From contig NC_089767.1 of assembly GCF_040412425.1 (NCBI RefSeq), positions 1,309,469-1,373,468 on the forward strand: a DNA stretch of 64,000 nt. The letters run 5' to 3'. The stretch is from Macrobrachium rosenbergii (taxonomy: Eukaryota; Arthropoda; Malacostraca; Decapoda; Palaemonidae). Both the position numbers and the translations under genes were made by a program. How positions within the stretch are numbered: the first letter of the stretch is position 1; every line of letters starts with the position of its first letter. Under the pieces are notes generated by a model, which saw only the letters and a list, made by a program, of their open reading frames with translations, had not been told where the DNA came from and ran no database searches. Below, piece by piece: positions 33,932-47,285 of the stretch.

Positions 33932-34877
33932 TTGGGTATTCTTTGTTAAGCAAAAATCTAACATTCTAGTGATATTCAATCATTTACCTTCATTTTGCAA
34001 CAAACGGGAAGTCTCTAGCACAATATTTCGATTTATGGTGAATTTTTGAAAAAACTTTTTCCTTCCCTCCGCGCACGGTAACTCTGCTGAAAATCTCAGA
34101 ATTTCTTTAGTCACCTTGTTGTAATTTTTGCACTGTTTTCTATTAGGCCTTACATAAATTGTTATACATGGAAATGTGCGCAATTTCATGTAGAATACAA
34201 CAAAAAATAACTCATGGTTGTAGCTTTTATCAGTTTTGAAATATTTTCATATAAATCACAATAAGTGCCAAAATTTAAACCTACAGTCAACTTTGACTCG
34301 ACCGAAATGGTAAAAAAATGCAATTGTAAGCTAAAATTCTTACATTCTAGTAACATTCAACCATTGACCTTCATTTTGCAACAAAAGGGAAGTCTCTAGC
34401 ACAATATTTCGATTTAAGGTGAATTTTTGAAAAAACTTTTTATGTCCACGCATTACGAATTCATGCATCATTTTGTAATAATATTTTCTCTGTGTTGCTT
34501 TGATCATTTTACAATTTGTTATATACCAAAATCATTGCAATTTAGTGTACAATACAACGAAAAAAAATAACTCATTAGCTTTAACTGTTTTGCTCACAGC
34601 GCGATTTGTATACAATTATATATGAAAATTTTTTTTCAAGCTGTCATATACTCCAATATTTATATATGATAATGATATTTTTTAAATTTTTGATGGTTGT
34701 ATACTAAACTTTAGGCAATGTCAAAAAAATGAGCCAAAAATGAACTCTTAATCTTAAAAACTAAGCATGCTGTGAATTTTTGAAAAAAACTTTTTTTCCG
34801 CTTCGGCACTAACTCCCGTACCTCGCCGGCATACGGCAGACACTTTTGTAAATAGAGGCTTGGCGTTTAAGGGTTAA

Positions 34878-35072
34878 ACAATATTAATATTTGAAAATCA
34901 GTACTGTAAATCATTATTTTATCAAAAAATGTACCCTCTAAAAATGCTTATACTATCATCCTGAAACACATTATCATTTTAATACAATTTCAATATTACT
35001 TTAATATAATTTTTTACCACCCGTTTCTCTCTCTCTTTGAGTTACGTATTATTATGTGTTACTTAATCTTAT

Positions 35073-35120
<48 letters not shown>

Positions 35121-35185
35121 TTTAATATTTGAAAATTAGTAAATCATTTATCACAAAAAAATGTATTCAGTCATAAAAAAGGATT
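34878..35185. other. Intron sequence with (ATT)n microsatellite
   Basis: A TAATATTTGAAAATCAGTA block at 34886 recurs diverged at 35122, on either side of an (ATT)n run at 35074-35118. Otherwise featureless. Confidence 0.5.
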
Positions 35186-36904
35186 TGACAAAGGAAAATC
35201 TATTTCTGGAGAGGGGCCCGTCACCCGGTGAAAAGTCCATTCAGCACTTATTTCTAGGTAATTCCAAGCTGCTAGATACCAGAGAAAGCTAAATGAAATG
35301 CTGAGCACATTCCCCAGAGCAGAGCTCCATCAGATGGAGTCGTATGGAAAAGGGTGGAACTACAAAACACGAACCTTATCCTAGAGATTCCCAATGTCAA
35401 AAGTCCCAATGAGAGAGGTGCCGATACAAGCCCATGCACTACTCGCGGACTGTATACAAGGCAACACTACGCATTCCATGTTAGCACCTACCTCACTAGA
35501 AATGAAGTTTACCAAGGAGGGAGAGAATGAAAACAGGGGTGGTCATTGGTGATATCGGCCTCTCTCCAGAAATAGATTTTTCCTTTGTCAAAATCCTTTT
35601 CTGATCGGGTCCCGTGGTCACCCGGTGAAATAATACAGAGAAATAAACATCATTCTTATTATTAAAGACTTTAAATAGAGACGTTGAAAACTGTGGGAGA
35701 ATTCTCTACTCCTGAACATTAGTAAGGTCCCTAAGTTCATGTAATGAAAATAATGTAAGTGGTCACTGTATAAGATCATGAGCTTAGAATAGCACCTGAA
35801 TAGGTTTGTATTATTAAAAACATCTCCGCCCAATAGCAGACCCAATGACAGTAACCCCCCCCCCCTTTTTAAAGGAGAAGATCTGACAAAATTGCAAGGT
35901 CCTGTCTAAAAAAGCCTGCAAGGAGAAAACTGGACACAGAAACAGACCTTGTAAAAGGGGAGTACTTTCCAAGGTGACCACCGAAAATGAGGACCTTCAA
36001 TTGTAGATAGAAAGTTAGGGTGAGGAATTCGCAACACAATTCTGATGAGGGGAAACCAAAATGATTGGTTAGGGCAGATAGTACAGAAAACTAATACTAG
36101 AAGCTAAGCTGATTAGACTTTAGTTTCTAACAAGGAAAAGGTAAGAACAAGATGATTGTTGAGCCACCGGCTAACCTGATACATTACTCAAAGACCAGAA
36201 CCACTGTGGACGGAGTACTGTTCTTAGACGAACACAGACCTTAGATGAAAGTTAAGAGCCTGTGAGTCTGGTTCCAACAAAACAATTTCTCGAGGCCAAT
36301 GCAGTCGCATCATTACTGTATTGAAAACTATGTGAAGAGTGCTAGTTACTTAACTTGCAGAACCATACTGCAGAGTAGATCCCTTAACTGATTGCGGAAA
36401 CAGTAATGACAGAACCAATATCAGTTTCCCTCCCTAAACTGTAAGATTCACAAAGACCACAAAGCCAGGACAGGAGGCTGACGGCTGAGTTTATACTCAG
36501 ACGGGACAGCTTGATAGTTTGTGGCTGAACACAAATAAGTGACCTACTCTCCAGGTCCAGGAAAAAGGTCACAAGACTACCTGAATGACGCCCGCCTATG
36601 ACCATTCCGGACACCAGGGGAGGCCCTGGATAGGGAAAAAGCAGTGACCTTTTGGACCCCTACGAGAAGGGTGGTAGACAGAGGCACTTGTGTCTGTTGG
36701 TTATGGAGAAGAATGAACCATAACCTGAATGAAGCAACTCGAGTCCAAAACCACTTGTTTACGCAGCGCACTATTGCTGTTTTGTTCAGAACCAGCCTAA
36801 AAGGAAACCTCTTGGGGAAGAAGTTTCCAAGAAAGGAAGACTGTCACCATCCCATAGCTGCTCATATGGAACTGCCGAACGTGACCTAATAAGTACCATG
36901 TACT

Positions 36905-37776
36905 TCATTGGGCCAAAAATATCCACCTCACCCGGCCCAGAGAGGTGATTTGTGTGAATACTGAGCCGGAGGGGAAAGCTGGAGAGGAACTGACCCGTAA
37001 GCACTTGATAGTTGTGCAAGGCCTGACAAATACTATCTCACAGGAGGAATCAGGAGACACTGCCCCTGACTCCGCCATACTCCTGAAACATAAACTCCAG
37101 CTTTTGACTTCAAGGAGAACCGTCACTGAAGCAACTGGAGAGAACTCCAAGACCTTTTCTTGGGCACGGGCGAAAGGCATGCTGGAGTTGATGAAATGAT
37201 AGGATGCCCTTGTTACTTCTTTCCGCTTCCACTGATTAATAACCACGGAAGGCTACCCTCCTGAATCAGGTGGGGATTCCTTCCCTGGTTACTTGTGGTC
37301 TGCACCTCTAGAAAACCGATTATAATGACCGCACCTCAGGCAATTCCGACGCTGGGTGCCCAAACAGCCAGGGCAACTAGATGCAGCTAGCATAGCCTTC
37401 TAATGGAGCTGCTTGAACCGCTTTGATGTTCAAATCCGGCAAAGACTTCTGGAGCCGCATTGAGGAGGGCATGAACCTGAAGGGGCACGCCATACCCGAG
37501 TCTGAATCCCAAGAAGGGATAGGACCTTTCTGCAAACCAAGATGTGAAAGGAAGGCCGAAAGGTCTATAGAGGTGGTTAAGGCCCACGGAGCAGTAGGAC
37601 CGAACTCCACAAGACTGTGCTAACCGAGACTTGCCGCATTGAACAAGGAGGTCAAACGGGACACTGGAAAATTTTCCAGTGGAAGGGAACTTCCCTTGGC
37701 AGACTGAAAAGCCTGACAGGCCATTCACAAAGACCCCCAGAACCTGGCCGAGGCCGATTGAACCTGATTGGGACAA
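36905..37776 (-). pseudogene. DIRS element III: reverse transcriptase relic
   Basis: Minus-strand frames share an RT-like text split over two phases. TTSIDLSAF (first catalytic Asp block) and PFRFMPSSM (for the usual FR.MPFGL) occur in one phase; FLGFRLGYG and NAAPEVFAGF occur in the other; EGYAS follows. The catalytic Asp pair after EGYA is lost. Position relative to the ICR matches DIRS elements II and IV. Confidence 0.5.
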
Positions 37777-39256
37777 CAGTCCAGCTCCACCCCTCAGCCC
37801 TGATAACTATACTCTGGGCCCAGGGACTGAAGTTCCGTGGTTCTTCTAAATGGCACAGCCTCCCACCCATAAGGAGAAATACTACAGGGAGGAGGCTTTT
37901 CATTGCCTCCCGCGGCGAATGCCTTCCCACTTCTCGGAGGAGTAGGATGCTTCCTGCTCCTATGATAACCCCGAGGGTCAGAGCCTCTGGCCAAATGTCT
38001 AGTGAAAATTTTCCTTAGGGTTTTCGTGATGAAGCAAAGAAAACTCCGGTGAGGCACGCGGGGGGAGCAGAGACACACGGGGTGTTACAAGGGGCTGATG
38101 TGCTGCTGAACCTGCACACATCGAGGTGGGAGGCTGGGAGTGAGAGCTGACGGCCGACTTAGGTAGAGACCTGAAGAGCCTGCACCACCGCCTGAGCAGG
38201 GGGCTTCTTGAACCTATATGAACTTCTTTGCCGGACTTGGGACAGGTCCCGGCAAGATCAGACCGCTTCTGCTCGTAGGGTAGACACCCATGAGAACGGA
38301 GGCCTAAAATATTAGTAGCCCCAGACGGCCAGAATAACTACCACCTGGGGAAAAGATTAATTCTCCAGGTGAAACTGTTCATAAGATTTTTCAGTCACAT
38401 GAACAGCAAGCCTGGACTACACTGTTTCAGCTCCGAAATTGACTGAAGCTTAGGAGCTGTACGCTGAATAAAATTGTAGGTTTAGTCCTGCCAGAAGAGA
38501 TTCACTGTGAATGTATCTGTGATATCTGTCTCCCGGAAATGCCTCAGCGATACATTTTCAAACAAGCCTGTTGATAAGAGGGGCTACATTCGGAGCACAA
38601 GGGTAGAAACAGGGCTCTCAAAGAGAGCACGGTAAGACCCCACAGCTACGTGAACTTGAATCGCTGCCACCAAGTAGAGTTCTCAGCGGAGACTACTTGC
38701 CCAGCCCCTAGCTGAGGGCTCACTTAAGTGATCCTGCCAGACAGATGCCATGCTCGCTCTGACAGTCTAAACCCGAAGGGGATACCAGACCGGAAGGGAA
38801 GAAATGCCCTTCCACCAACTCCTCCGCAGCCCACGCCCGACAGGGAGGTGCCTTCATGCAAAGCATAAAGGAAGGCGCCAAGATTCCCAGACTGAGGAAA
38901 AAGAGGTGGAGGTGTCCGGAACGATAGAATTCCGGAACGGAGCAGGACTTAACAGGTGATCCATTGACAATGAGTCTTGAGATTAATCTCTTGGGATTTA
39001 AGCTCCTGGGAAAGGGAAGGCATGGACCATGAGGTAGATAGTTAGTTTAATAGGTTGACAATGACCCTCAAATCGAGCTCCTTATAAGGAGACCCATAAA
39101 AGAGTTTTCAACAAAGGAAGGAGGGGGTAACCGCCTTGCTTTGCTTGGGCCGTGTCCCTTTCCAGAAGACGAGGCCAAACTCGTAGATGGCACCGGATTA
39201 GAGATCCGAGACGTCCTCGAGGGGCCCCCGGAGCGGGTCTTCTTGGTTTAAAAAAG

Positions 39257-39260
<4 letters not shown>

Positions 39261-39292
<32 letters not shown>
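39261..39292. repeat. Poly-T run, about 32 bp
   Basis: Uninterrupted T run inside DIRS element III. It may mark the tail of a minus-strand poly-A insertion, but no element body could be assigned. Confidence 0.8.
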
Positions 39293-39296
<4 letters not shown>

Positions 39297-39584
39297 GATT
39301 TCACCTTAGGGACGGTAGACCAGGAACTGCTGTCGAAAAGGGATGAGAAGCACCTAATCCTCAGTAGAAAGTTTGCCTCAACGGTAATTCCGAGCATGAA
39401 AAGTGTTTGCTCAATTATTCCCTCAGACCTACGACGCCTCCACGCATGTTCACAGGTTCGAACGCAGACAGAAGGCCGCAACGCCTTCAGAAAACTCTCT
39501 GTAAAACAATTAACTTGGTTTAAGAGTTACGAGACTTGCGCCGCCCAGGAGGGGGAAAAATTAGACCCCAGACACCGGAGAAAC

Positions 39585-40255
39585 AACTATTAATAAGTCA
39601 TATAAGACGGAGTTTGGCGAAGGAAACCGACAGGTGTATATGAAACTACCAATTTACCGAGAATCTGCCCGAAACGAATTTTGGCGAGGAAATCGAGAAG
39701 CGATATGAAACCTACCATCCACCGAATTCCTGCCCGGAGAGAGCCCAAACACCGAAAGATTAACTACATTGTCAAGAGGAGAACCGATAGGTTTATATGA
39801 AAACCTACCGATTTAACGAATCTCGCCAGAGACGGTTTACGGAGGGAAATCGATAGGGCGATATGTGAAACCCACCGATTTATCGAAGAGCGACTATTAA
39901 TTGCTTCACATGAGGCGGAGCTGACGGAGGTAAAACCGACAGGTGTATATGAAACTTACTGGATTCATCAGGAAGCCTGCTCAGAGAGCATAGCCGCATA
40001 AACGCATCTTGCCGGGTGCCAAACGACTAATAATAAGCCAAATGAGGCGGTGTTTGGCGGAGATAAACCGACTGATGTAAATAAACCCACGGATTCATCA
40101 AGTGCCTGCTCAGAGAGAGCATAGCTGCATTTACAACCTTCCGAGCCAAGAATAAGTCACATGAGGCGAGCTACGGAGACGAACCGACAGGTATATATAA
40201 ACCTACGGTTCATCAAGAAGTCTGCCTCGGGAGAGCGTAGTACTTCATAACCTTC
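39585..40255. repeat. Diverged tandem repeat, period about 125 bp
   Basis: Units share AATAAGTCA.ATGAGGCGGAG, AACCGACAGGTGTATATGAAAC and TTCATCA.GAAGCCTGCTC blocks, recurring about five times with strong divergence. The array lies in the non-coding 5' part (minus sense) of DIRS element III. Confidence 0.6.
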
Positions 40256-42059
40256 CGTACAAACTATAACCAAAACAGACTGCTAATCGAATGAGAGCTA
40301 TAGACTCCGTGATCGCTGGTTTGTTGCAGGATAGCGGAGCATTCCTGCACTTGACAAAACCAGCCGAAAACGTATGAGAAAAGGGCATGCTGGAACGGAT
40401 GCCGGAGCAGAGTACCGTAGCAGCGACTAGCCTAGTCAGACCAGGAAAAAACTCATAGACATAAAAACAGAGTCAACGGAACATTCCGGCTTATCATGTT
40501 TGAACAAATGTGAAGGGGGTTATGAACTGTTCGAAGCGGGCGCACTGAGCCAAGAGAGGAAAACCTCCGAGGAGGATATCCTGAACGGCGGATAGCGGTG
40601 GGGACAAATGCACCGCTAAACACTAAAAATCGGGCCGATATAAGCAAGAGAGCGCCTAACAAGATAACAAAACACCGAACAGGTAGTAGCAAAAAGGAGG
40701 GGGAACGCTGAAAGTAAATAAAGCAGAAGACAGTTAGGTGGAAAACGCTAACTGGCCTCGTATGAGATCCCAACAGTGAGGTGCGAACATGTAGGAAGCA
40801 CCACGAAGGGAAAGAGTCGATGTAAAAGGAAGGGGAAGGATAGGCCAGGAGGTTGGTAACCCAAAGCAGCGACCAGGGGTGGGGATGTTAACTCCGGGCG
40901 CCCAGAGATTCTCATAGATCCCCTCGCTATGTAAGCTGTGTTGCACCCACAAGAGCGAGAAAAGGAGAGGAAGGGCAAAACCTCACGCCAGGAGAGCAAA
41001 GAAAGATAAAAGGAGTGTGAACAGGGAGTGGGGAGGAGCACTCCCGTCACCTCCAGGTCCAGGTGAGGCCAACTCAGACACACCGAGGACAATCAATCAA
41101 TGCAAAGGGAGGGATGAAGGCAACATAAAATAAGGATACCTGCTCCCTGCCTTGGAAAGTTAAACAAACCTGAAAACAAAAACCAAGGGGAGAGAGAGAG
41201 CAAGGATAAAAGGGAGAGAAGGGGACTCTCGATACCACAAAATAATATATATATAGTCGGTAAAAGAAGTGTAACAGGAGGGGAGAGCACTCCTGGTCAC
41301 CATTGGTAAGCAACTCCAAATAAGGATTAATTAGATAGGCTTACGAGGTAAACCCTCGCTATTCCAGCTTAACTTATTAGGAACATTAGTCAAGAAAAGC
41401 CTAAACAGGGAGAGGGTGGACGTAGGCAATATATCCAAGCCAAAACCAAACAAAGGGAAGACCAGACATAAAACACACATGTACAGAACGAGATCACTGA
41501 CATGAAACTCACACAGACAGATCGAGATCGTCCCCCCCTTAACGATTTTTCCCCGAAGGGAAAAAGTGTTACAGCCAACCCCTAGGGTAACCTAACTGTG
41601 GCGATGTAAAGGAAGGAAGCCTAGGAGAGGGGTAAAGGCTAACCAATAACTCAAATAATTCATAATAAAACAAAATTGTCTATATAAAAGGCGTAGAGGA
41701 TAGGCAGGCCCAACACAACATGGACGTGAAGGGACATGACCACCTCCAGTTAAATGAAAATACCCCAAAATTAATAAAATTCAAAAGCATCCGAGCACAA
41801 GGTCAAAATTAAATGTACTAAAGGAAATCATGTTCCCATACGCTGAGAAGTGAGTCTAAGTCAGCAAAAATAAAGCCAAATAAGCAGTTTAATAGGCCCT
41901 AGGGAACCCACGAGCCTAAACAGCAAGACAGCACTTGACCAGGAAGGGAACACAAAATTCACAACAAACAAAATTATAAAAACAAAGTAAAACCGTAACA
42001 GTACCAATGAAAATACATCCCAAAGGCTAAGAGAAGTGAGGGACAAAAATAAAGCATAA

Positions 42060-42330
42060 TGAGGCCATGATAATGCTTAATGGGCTCGAGGGGAAGCTCA
42101 GCTCAACGCCAACACTGCATTAAAGCCAATGATAAAAGCCAATGGGCCCAAGGGGTAGCTCAGAGCCTAAACGCTAAACATCACTCGTAATGAAGCTACA
42201 TGATAAAGGCATCACCTGAGGCAGAGTCAGAAACAACGCTAAACATCACTCGCACAACATCACTTAATGAACATGATAAAAGCTTAATGGGCCTGTAGGG
42301 GTAGCTCAGAGCCCAAACGCTAAACAGCAC
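42060..42330. repeat. Short diverged tandem repeat, period about 75 bp
   Basis: The motif TGATAA.GC..AATGGGCC, then GGGGTAGCTCAGAGCC and AACGCTAAACA, recurs three to four times. Confidence 0.55.
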
Positions 42331-43049
42331 TTCGTAGTAAAGGGGCACAAACAAACATAAAATTAATCAAACCCACTAAAGTTAGGATCATTAATGGTAA
42401 ATATCCCAAATAAAAAGGGATACAAATAAAAATACAAACAAACATGCCGACCCAAGACCAAGAGGTCAAGAGATTCATTGTGCGGAGGAGATCGAGACGG
42501 CTGCTATAAATCCCTTTAATTATTAAACTAAAGGAAAATAAGGATTTCAATCGCCTGGGTAAAAACAATAAACACTGGTACTAAGTAATTGAAGAAGAAC
42601 CTTGCGAGGATGCCATAAAAATCAAAATAGAGCACAAAATAAGATCACAACTAAAATTAATGCGGTGAACGAAAAAAACGTGCTAAATGGAGTAGCTAGT
42701 GTTGCCTTGCATACAGTCCGCAAGTAGTGCATGGGCTTGTATCGGCACCTCTCTCGTTGGGACTTTTGACATTGGGAATCTCTATAGGATAAGGTTCCGT
42801 GTTTTTGTAGTTCACCCTTTTCCATACACGACTCCATCTAGTGGAGCTCGCTCTGGGGGTAGTAACTCCAGCATTTCATTTAGCTTTCTCTGGTATCTAG
42901 CAACGGAATTACCTAGAAATAAGTGCTGAATGGACTTTTTCACCGGGTGACACGGGACCCCGATCCAGAAATAACATCAAAATACACTAATCAGTGAATA
43001 TTTCAACAAAAGTTCAGAATCATTGAATTTTTCAACAACTTATAGATTA

Positions 43050-43374
43050 TATATTAATAAATCTCTCATATTCACAGGGATACATACCACATCCCCCACC
43101 ATGAATATTTAAAACCCCTCTAAAACACTTAGAACTAGCTTCATTTTGATAGTTCAAACACAAAACCCTAAAACACTTATACCTGATATTTTTTTAATAG
43201 TTTTAACAAAAAGTGATGAATATGAAAATTATAATGAAAATAAGGTAATTAGTGAATATTTTCTCAGTGAAAATACCGCACGTATGAATTTTCCGCGGAT
43301 AATGTATATATATGTTCCACAGAGAAACTACAATAGGTGAGTCCTAAACTGAGAACGAATACGGGGCTTTACTG
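43050..43374. mobile_element. Tigger-type MITE
   Basis: It aligns by eye with the MITE at 57845-58193: CCCTCTAAAACACTTAGAAC, GATAGTTCAAACACA, TTAGTGAATATTTTCTCAGT, TATGTTCCACAGAGAAAC and the right end ACGGGGCTTTACTG followed by TA (43375-43376). The left terminal CAGTAAAC has been lost to mutation. Confidence 0.65.
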
Positions 43375-43387
43375 TATATACACATAC

Positions 43388-43409
43388 AATATATATATAT
43401 ATATATATA

Positions 43410-43457
<48 letters not shown>

Positions 43458-43517
43458 GTAATATGTGGGTTTACTATATATATTATTAGTTATAATATAT
43501 ATATATATAATAATATA

Positions 43518-43590
<73 letters not shown>
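43388..43590. repeat. (AT)n microsatellite array, compound
   Basis: Two long (AT)n runs separated by about 50 bp (TTCGTAATATGTGGGTTTAC). It adjoins the TA end of the Tigger MITE. Confidence 0.9.
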
Positions 43591-43596
<6 letters not shown>

Positions 43597-43599
43597 GAC

Positions 43600-44585
43600 A
43601 CTACCCTACATATGAATGAGTTACATTACTTAAAGCATTTGTATCATGATTTGTTTGCACGTTGGTATTTAATATGTAGTGAATAATTTTTGTTGATGTT
43701 TACATTAAAATTTTGCTCTGGGCACCAATTCTGTTAGCAAGAATTTTTGCAAAGAGCATGAGGAAGAAAAAGAACCTGTTCCTTTAACCCCTTCCCTGAT
43801 TATCCCTAGAATTCTCGTGATTAACTTTCATGTATTCTTCTTATAATCACGAGAATATTTGTTCATACTCTTAAAATATTTCCTAATTATTTCTAACTTC
43901 CCATTTTAACTCAGTTCGTGATGAATACCCATTAATCTTTGTAGGAGTCAAATTTGCCTTTGGGACTCACTTAGTTGCAATAAATTCATCCTGTTTGGAG
44001 CTGCTACGCAGTCACGTGGTCAGCCTCATGAATCACCACTCGACTTTACAGACCTCTTTCCTTAAAAGACTGCTTTCTGGCACTTTGACAATTTCACTGT
44101 AATCAGCAATCACTGAACTATATTTCAGTAAACAACTGACAAAAGCAAATACTATTGCAAATAGTATACCTTTTTAATCACAGAATTCTGAACAGCAAGC
44201 TCTGCCTACCAGTCTCCATGACAACAACAAACATCCAAACACACCATATTCAGTTTTCGCTTCTCTAAAACTTATTTACACTTTATGGCAAATATATTAA
44301 AAAATCTTTCAATAAAGGCTATCCTCATCAGAACCTCAAAGGTTGATAAAAGGATGACAACAATTTTCAACATCACATTCTCAGAGGGATAATAATCCCT
44401 GCTGAATTGCAGGGGGAGGATGTTCATACCTGTTCATGGTTGATATTATACACCATCAACTACAGTAATCAATATAACATATACTTCTGAAGAGGTTATG
44501 CAATTATTCTTTCATACTCACATACATAAATACATATACAAATGTACACATTTTTTTAATCAATAAGGAGATCAAGCACACTTAC
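43600..44585. other. Intron sequence, unique-looking
   Basis: AT-rich. No TE ends, SINE head or ORF was recognised. It leads directly to the donor site of the RPA49 exon at 44586. Confidence 0.5.
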
Positions 44586-44717
44586 CTCTCTATCACTCTC
44601 GGGCAGAAGTGTGAGGTAATCACACTCATTGTCAGCTGATATCATCAGGTCATCCTGCTCCACTGTGACATCTGCAGTTGCTTCTTTGATGGCTCCTGCC
44701 ATTCCTTCCATATTCAA
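44586..44717 (-). CDS. POLR1E: RNA polymerase I subunit RPA49, upstream of the three exons
   Basis: A 132-bp exon with phase 0 at both ends. The acceptor is TCATTCTTTTCCAG before 44717; the donor is AGAGAG|GTAAGTG (GT at 44585-44584). It encodes 44 residues: LNMEGMAGAIKEATADVTVE, then a segment closing with DYLTLLPESDRE. Joined to the next exon the text passes from LLPESDRE into AKSPEEVYKLE. In RPA49 a short acidic segment with L.LP likewise precedes the P-E-D-V-Y-x-(F/L)-E block. Exons for the N-terminal dimerisation domain, which pairs with RPA34, should lie to the right and were not found. Confidence 0.7.
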
Positions 44718-45065
44718 CTGGAAAAGAATGAAAAAATCTAAATATAATTTTTTTTGCATTATAGTGTACTTATACCATCTTCTTCAATAAGCATGGTTAA
44801 AAAAGCATTCATTATCTATCTTAATCAGAGCAATCATAAACAGATGGTATTCTATGGTCTATTTCATCCCAACTGTCCACTCACCAGCACTGGTTTTAGG
44901 TAGTTGTGGTAATATGCATGGCTGGCTTTTGCATGGCTGAAACCAATACTTCCGATACCACGGGCTTACTGTGATGCAGGTAGAAAATAGTTCTTCAGTA
45001 ATACAGTATATCTGAATGCTTATACTGTGTATACAAAGAACCCTTAAACCTTCTTACTTAGATCA
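44718..45065. other. Intron sequence upstream of the RPA49 exon
   Basis: Unique-looking. The polypyrimidine tract of the acceptor lies at 44720-44755 on the minus strand. Confidence 0.5.
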
Positions 45066-45860
45066 CAAAAATAGCAAATTTTTAAAGTCATTTGTATTTT
45101 TCCTAACAAAACCTGAAGGTCTTTACAAAGGATTTAGCTTGCGAACACAAGCTGGAACAGCCATTTAACTTTCAGACAAGGTCATAACCTACCGATGGTA
45201 GGGGGGGAAACCCTGCCCACTCATCAGTCTGCACTCCACTTTGCCTTTTGGCCCAGGTACCAGAATGAAGGGTGGCTGAGGTGGGCCATAAATGTAAAGA
45301 CCTTCAGGTTGTAGGTTAGGAAAAACACAAATTACTTTAAAAATTTGCAATTTGTTCCTACACAAATACAAATCTTTGGTCTTTACACAGGAGACTTGCC
45401 AATTGGAGGGTGGAGTTTCAGTAAACCTCTGAACCAATTGGTAGTTCTTCCCACCTGGGAATACCTTCCTGGTCTTGAAGAGCTGGGGAAGGAATCTGGC
45501 ACCTGTAGCTTGCTGAACATATGGGATGTTACAACAGCTAGACTTCTAGACATGAAGTAATGAGTTTGCACCATTATTTCCATAAAGGTTTGGATGTACC
45601 CACAGTGTTAGAGACAATAAAACTGTTAATAAAAACAAACGGATTTATTTCATTGTTAGCCCCTCTCTCCCTTGTCTAAAGAGAGGGGGGGGGGGAGGAC
45701 ATGCATCTAACAATCTACTAAAAATGAAAGACTGGGTGCTCCTCCTGTCATATACGCTCACCTGCATCACTCATCCACCCAGCATGTGACGTCTTGCTAT
45801 ATGCCTCTCTGCCCTACAAGAGAGAAAGGTAAAAGAGAAAAAGGAGACCAGTTATGGCGG
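45066..45860 (-). mobile_element. DIRS end (ITR plus ICR), truncated
   Basis: The ITR at 45085-45290 has CCTGAAGGTCTTTACAAAGG and GCTGGAACAGCCATTTAACT. The ICR at 45290-45400 has the inverted copy AAGACCTTCAGG..GTAGGTTAGG and the direct copy TACACAAATACAAATCTTTG. It then runs parallel to 15900-16200. Same family and same minus orientation as 15034-16335; related to element IV. No opposite ITR was found, so it is an end fragment. Confidence 0.75.
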
Positions 45861-46859
45861 TAGTATGAAAAATGGGTTTGTGTGACTGAATTTTTTGTTT
45901 TTTTATTATGTTCGTTTTTTGTGTGGTTTTTGGTGTATGACTGATTATTCATGTTCTCTATTTTTTTTTACTTGCAGTTTGCTGAGTGTGTCAGGGTAGA
46001 GTGACTTGCTCCCCTTCAACCCAATGTGTAAGTGGCTTGAGAAGTTAGGATACTTCCTTAGCAGAAGCTGCTTAGGAGTAGTTACCCATGGACAGGAACT
46101 GTGGTGAAAAGTCTGTGTTAAGATGTTGTTGGCTTACCTACAGTAAGGTGCAGAAGTTGATGCAGTGGATTTACTTCTGAGAATTAGGGAGCCTGAGGCC
46201 AGTAGGCATAATAATCAGTGTTTACAGTGGAAGAGAACTTCCCATGATAGAGGAAAGTTAGACACACATAAGCTACTTTGTTCCATATTAATTGCGGTTG
46301 ATTTAATCATGAACAATCAAATGTAATTTGGGCTCTATTTGCAGTGGTCATGTACTTCTTTCCATGAAGTTATTGCATTTATGTAAATTTGGCAATGTTT
46401 ACATGAATTGTTCAGTTTTTTGTGGTTTTTTGAGTACAATGTGTTTTTGTTAGAGTAGTGAAATGAAGAGTGACTTTCTGGAAAAGGACGAATTGTTGTA
46501 GAAGTGTGTGTGTGTGTGTGTGTCATTACTTTTGCACCAGACTACCAATTTAATGTCTTCTGTATATACTGTACACTGTTTAGTTGATACTGTATGCAGT
46601 TGAAGTATTTTTGCTGACTTTTTTTCTGTAGTCTTAAGACTGAGTACAGGACAAGTTTTGATGAATTATAGTGATACGATTAGATAAGTTTCCGTTCTGT
46701 AGATTAAGATTTATGAATGACATCAAGGTTCTTTTGACAGTTGTGGGAGGATTGTACATTAAGATTGAAGTTAGGAAAAGTTCTGATGGTAGTACAGTAG
46801 TAGTATTAAGGATAATAAATTAGGGTAAGGTTCTGTTTGAAGGTCTCAGACCACTGTAA
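45861..46859. other. AT-rich sequence with a (GT)n run
   Basis: (GT)n at 46503-46523. No coding or TE signature could be supported, although the left part may be further DIRS or Penelope sequence too worn to recognise. Confidence 0.4.
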
Positions 46860-47285
46860 TACTCAATATTGTTTAAATTGGGTGGGCTATTCTTAATTAG
46901 TTTATTTCTCAAAATATTATTATATTTAAATACAAAGTTAATATCAATAGTTTTTAGAGTAGGCACTGCAGGAATGAAATTAGGATGAAATGGTAAACAG
47001 TGAATATTCTTAAGTTCTCTGTTAACACTGATTGGACTATAATACTGCATGCCTTTTTTGCTTTATTTCTACAAAGTTCTAAAAAATATGGAGGGTAACA
47101 TAAGGAATCTCCTATTTTATCAATAATTATAAACTCCTCTTCCAAAATTCAGGACCACATATTCTAAGAGCTCTAAGATACATACAGTACTGGAAAATGT
47201 TGACACCTTTATTTGTTTAGCATGTTTAGAGTAAAAATGAATACAGTATATGACAATTTATTCATGGGTTTCCTATATATTTTAA
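46860..47285 (-). pseudogene. Penelope-like element, part 2 (post-RT linker)
   Basis: Minus-strand text: IYRKPMNKLSY near 47275, LRALRICGPEF near 47170, SLCYPPYFLELCRNKAKKA near 47090, and VFKYNNILRNKLIKN near 46920. These are the segments between RT and the GIY-YIG endonuclease of Penelope-like elements. No GIY-YIG block is visible below 46860. The RT half of the same copy is at 54340-55165; the frame continues across the DIRS element between them. Confidence 0.75.

Larger units (their letters stand above)
35186..42970 (-). mobile_element. DIRS element III, with inverted terminal repeats
   Basis: The ITR of about 280 bp at 35186-35480 (CCCGTCACCCGGTGAAAAG, TCCATTCAGCACTTATTTCTAG, ... CGCGGACTGTATACAAGGCA) is inverted at 42700-42968. 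The ICR at 35555-35630 joins TCTCCAGAAATAGATTTTTC (complement of the left outer end) to GGGTCCCGTGGTCACCCGGT (complement of the right outer end). ITR-ICR order and minus-strand RT relics match DIRS-1 layout. It has its own ITR family, unlike elements II and IV. The interior is swollen by tandem repeats. Confidence 0.8.
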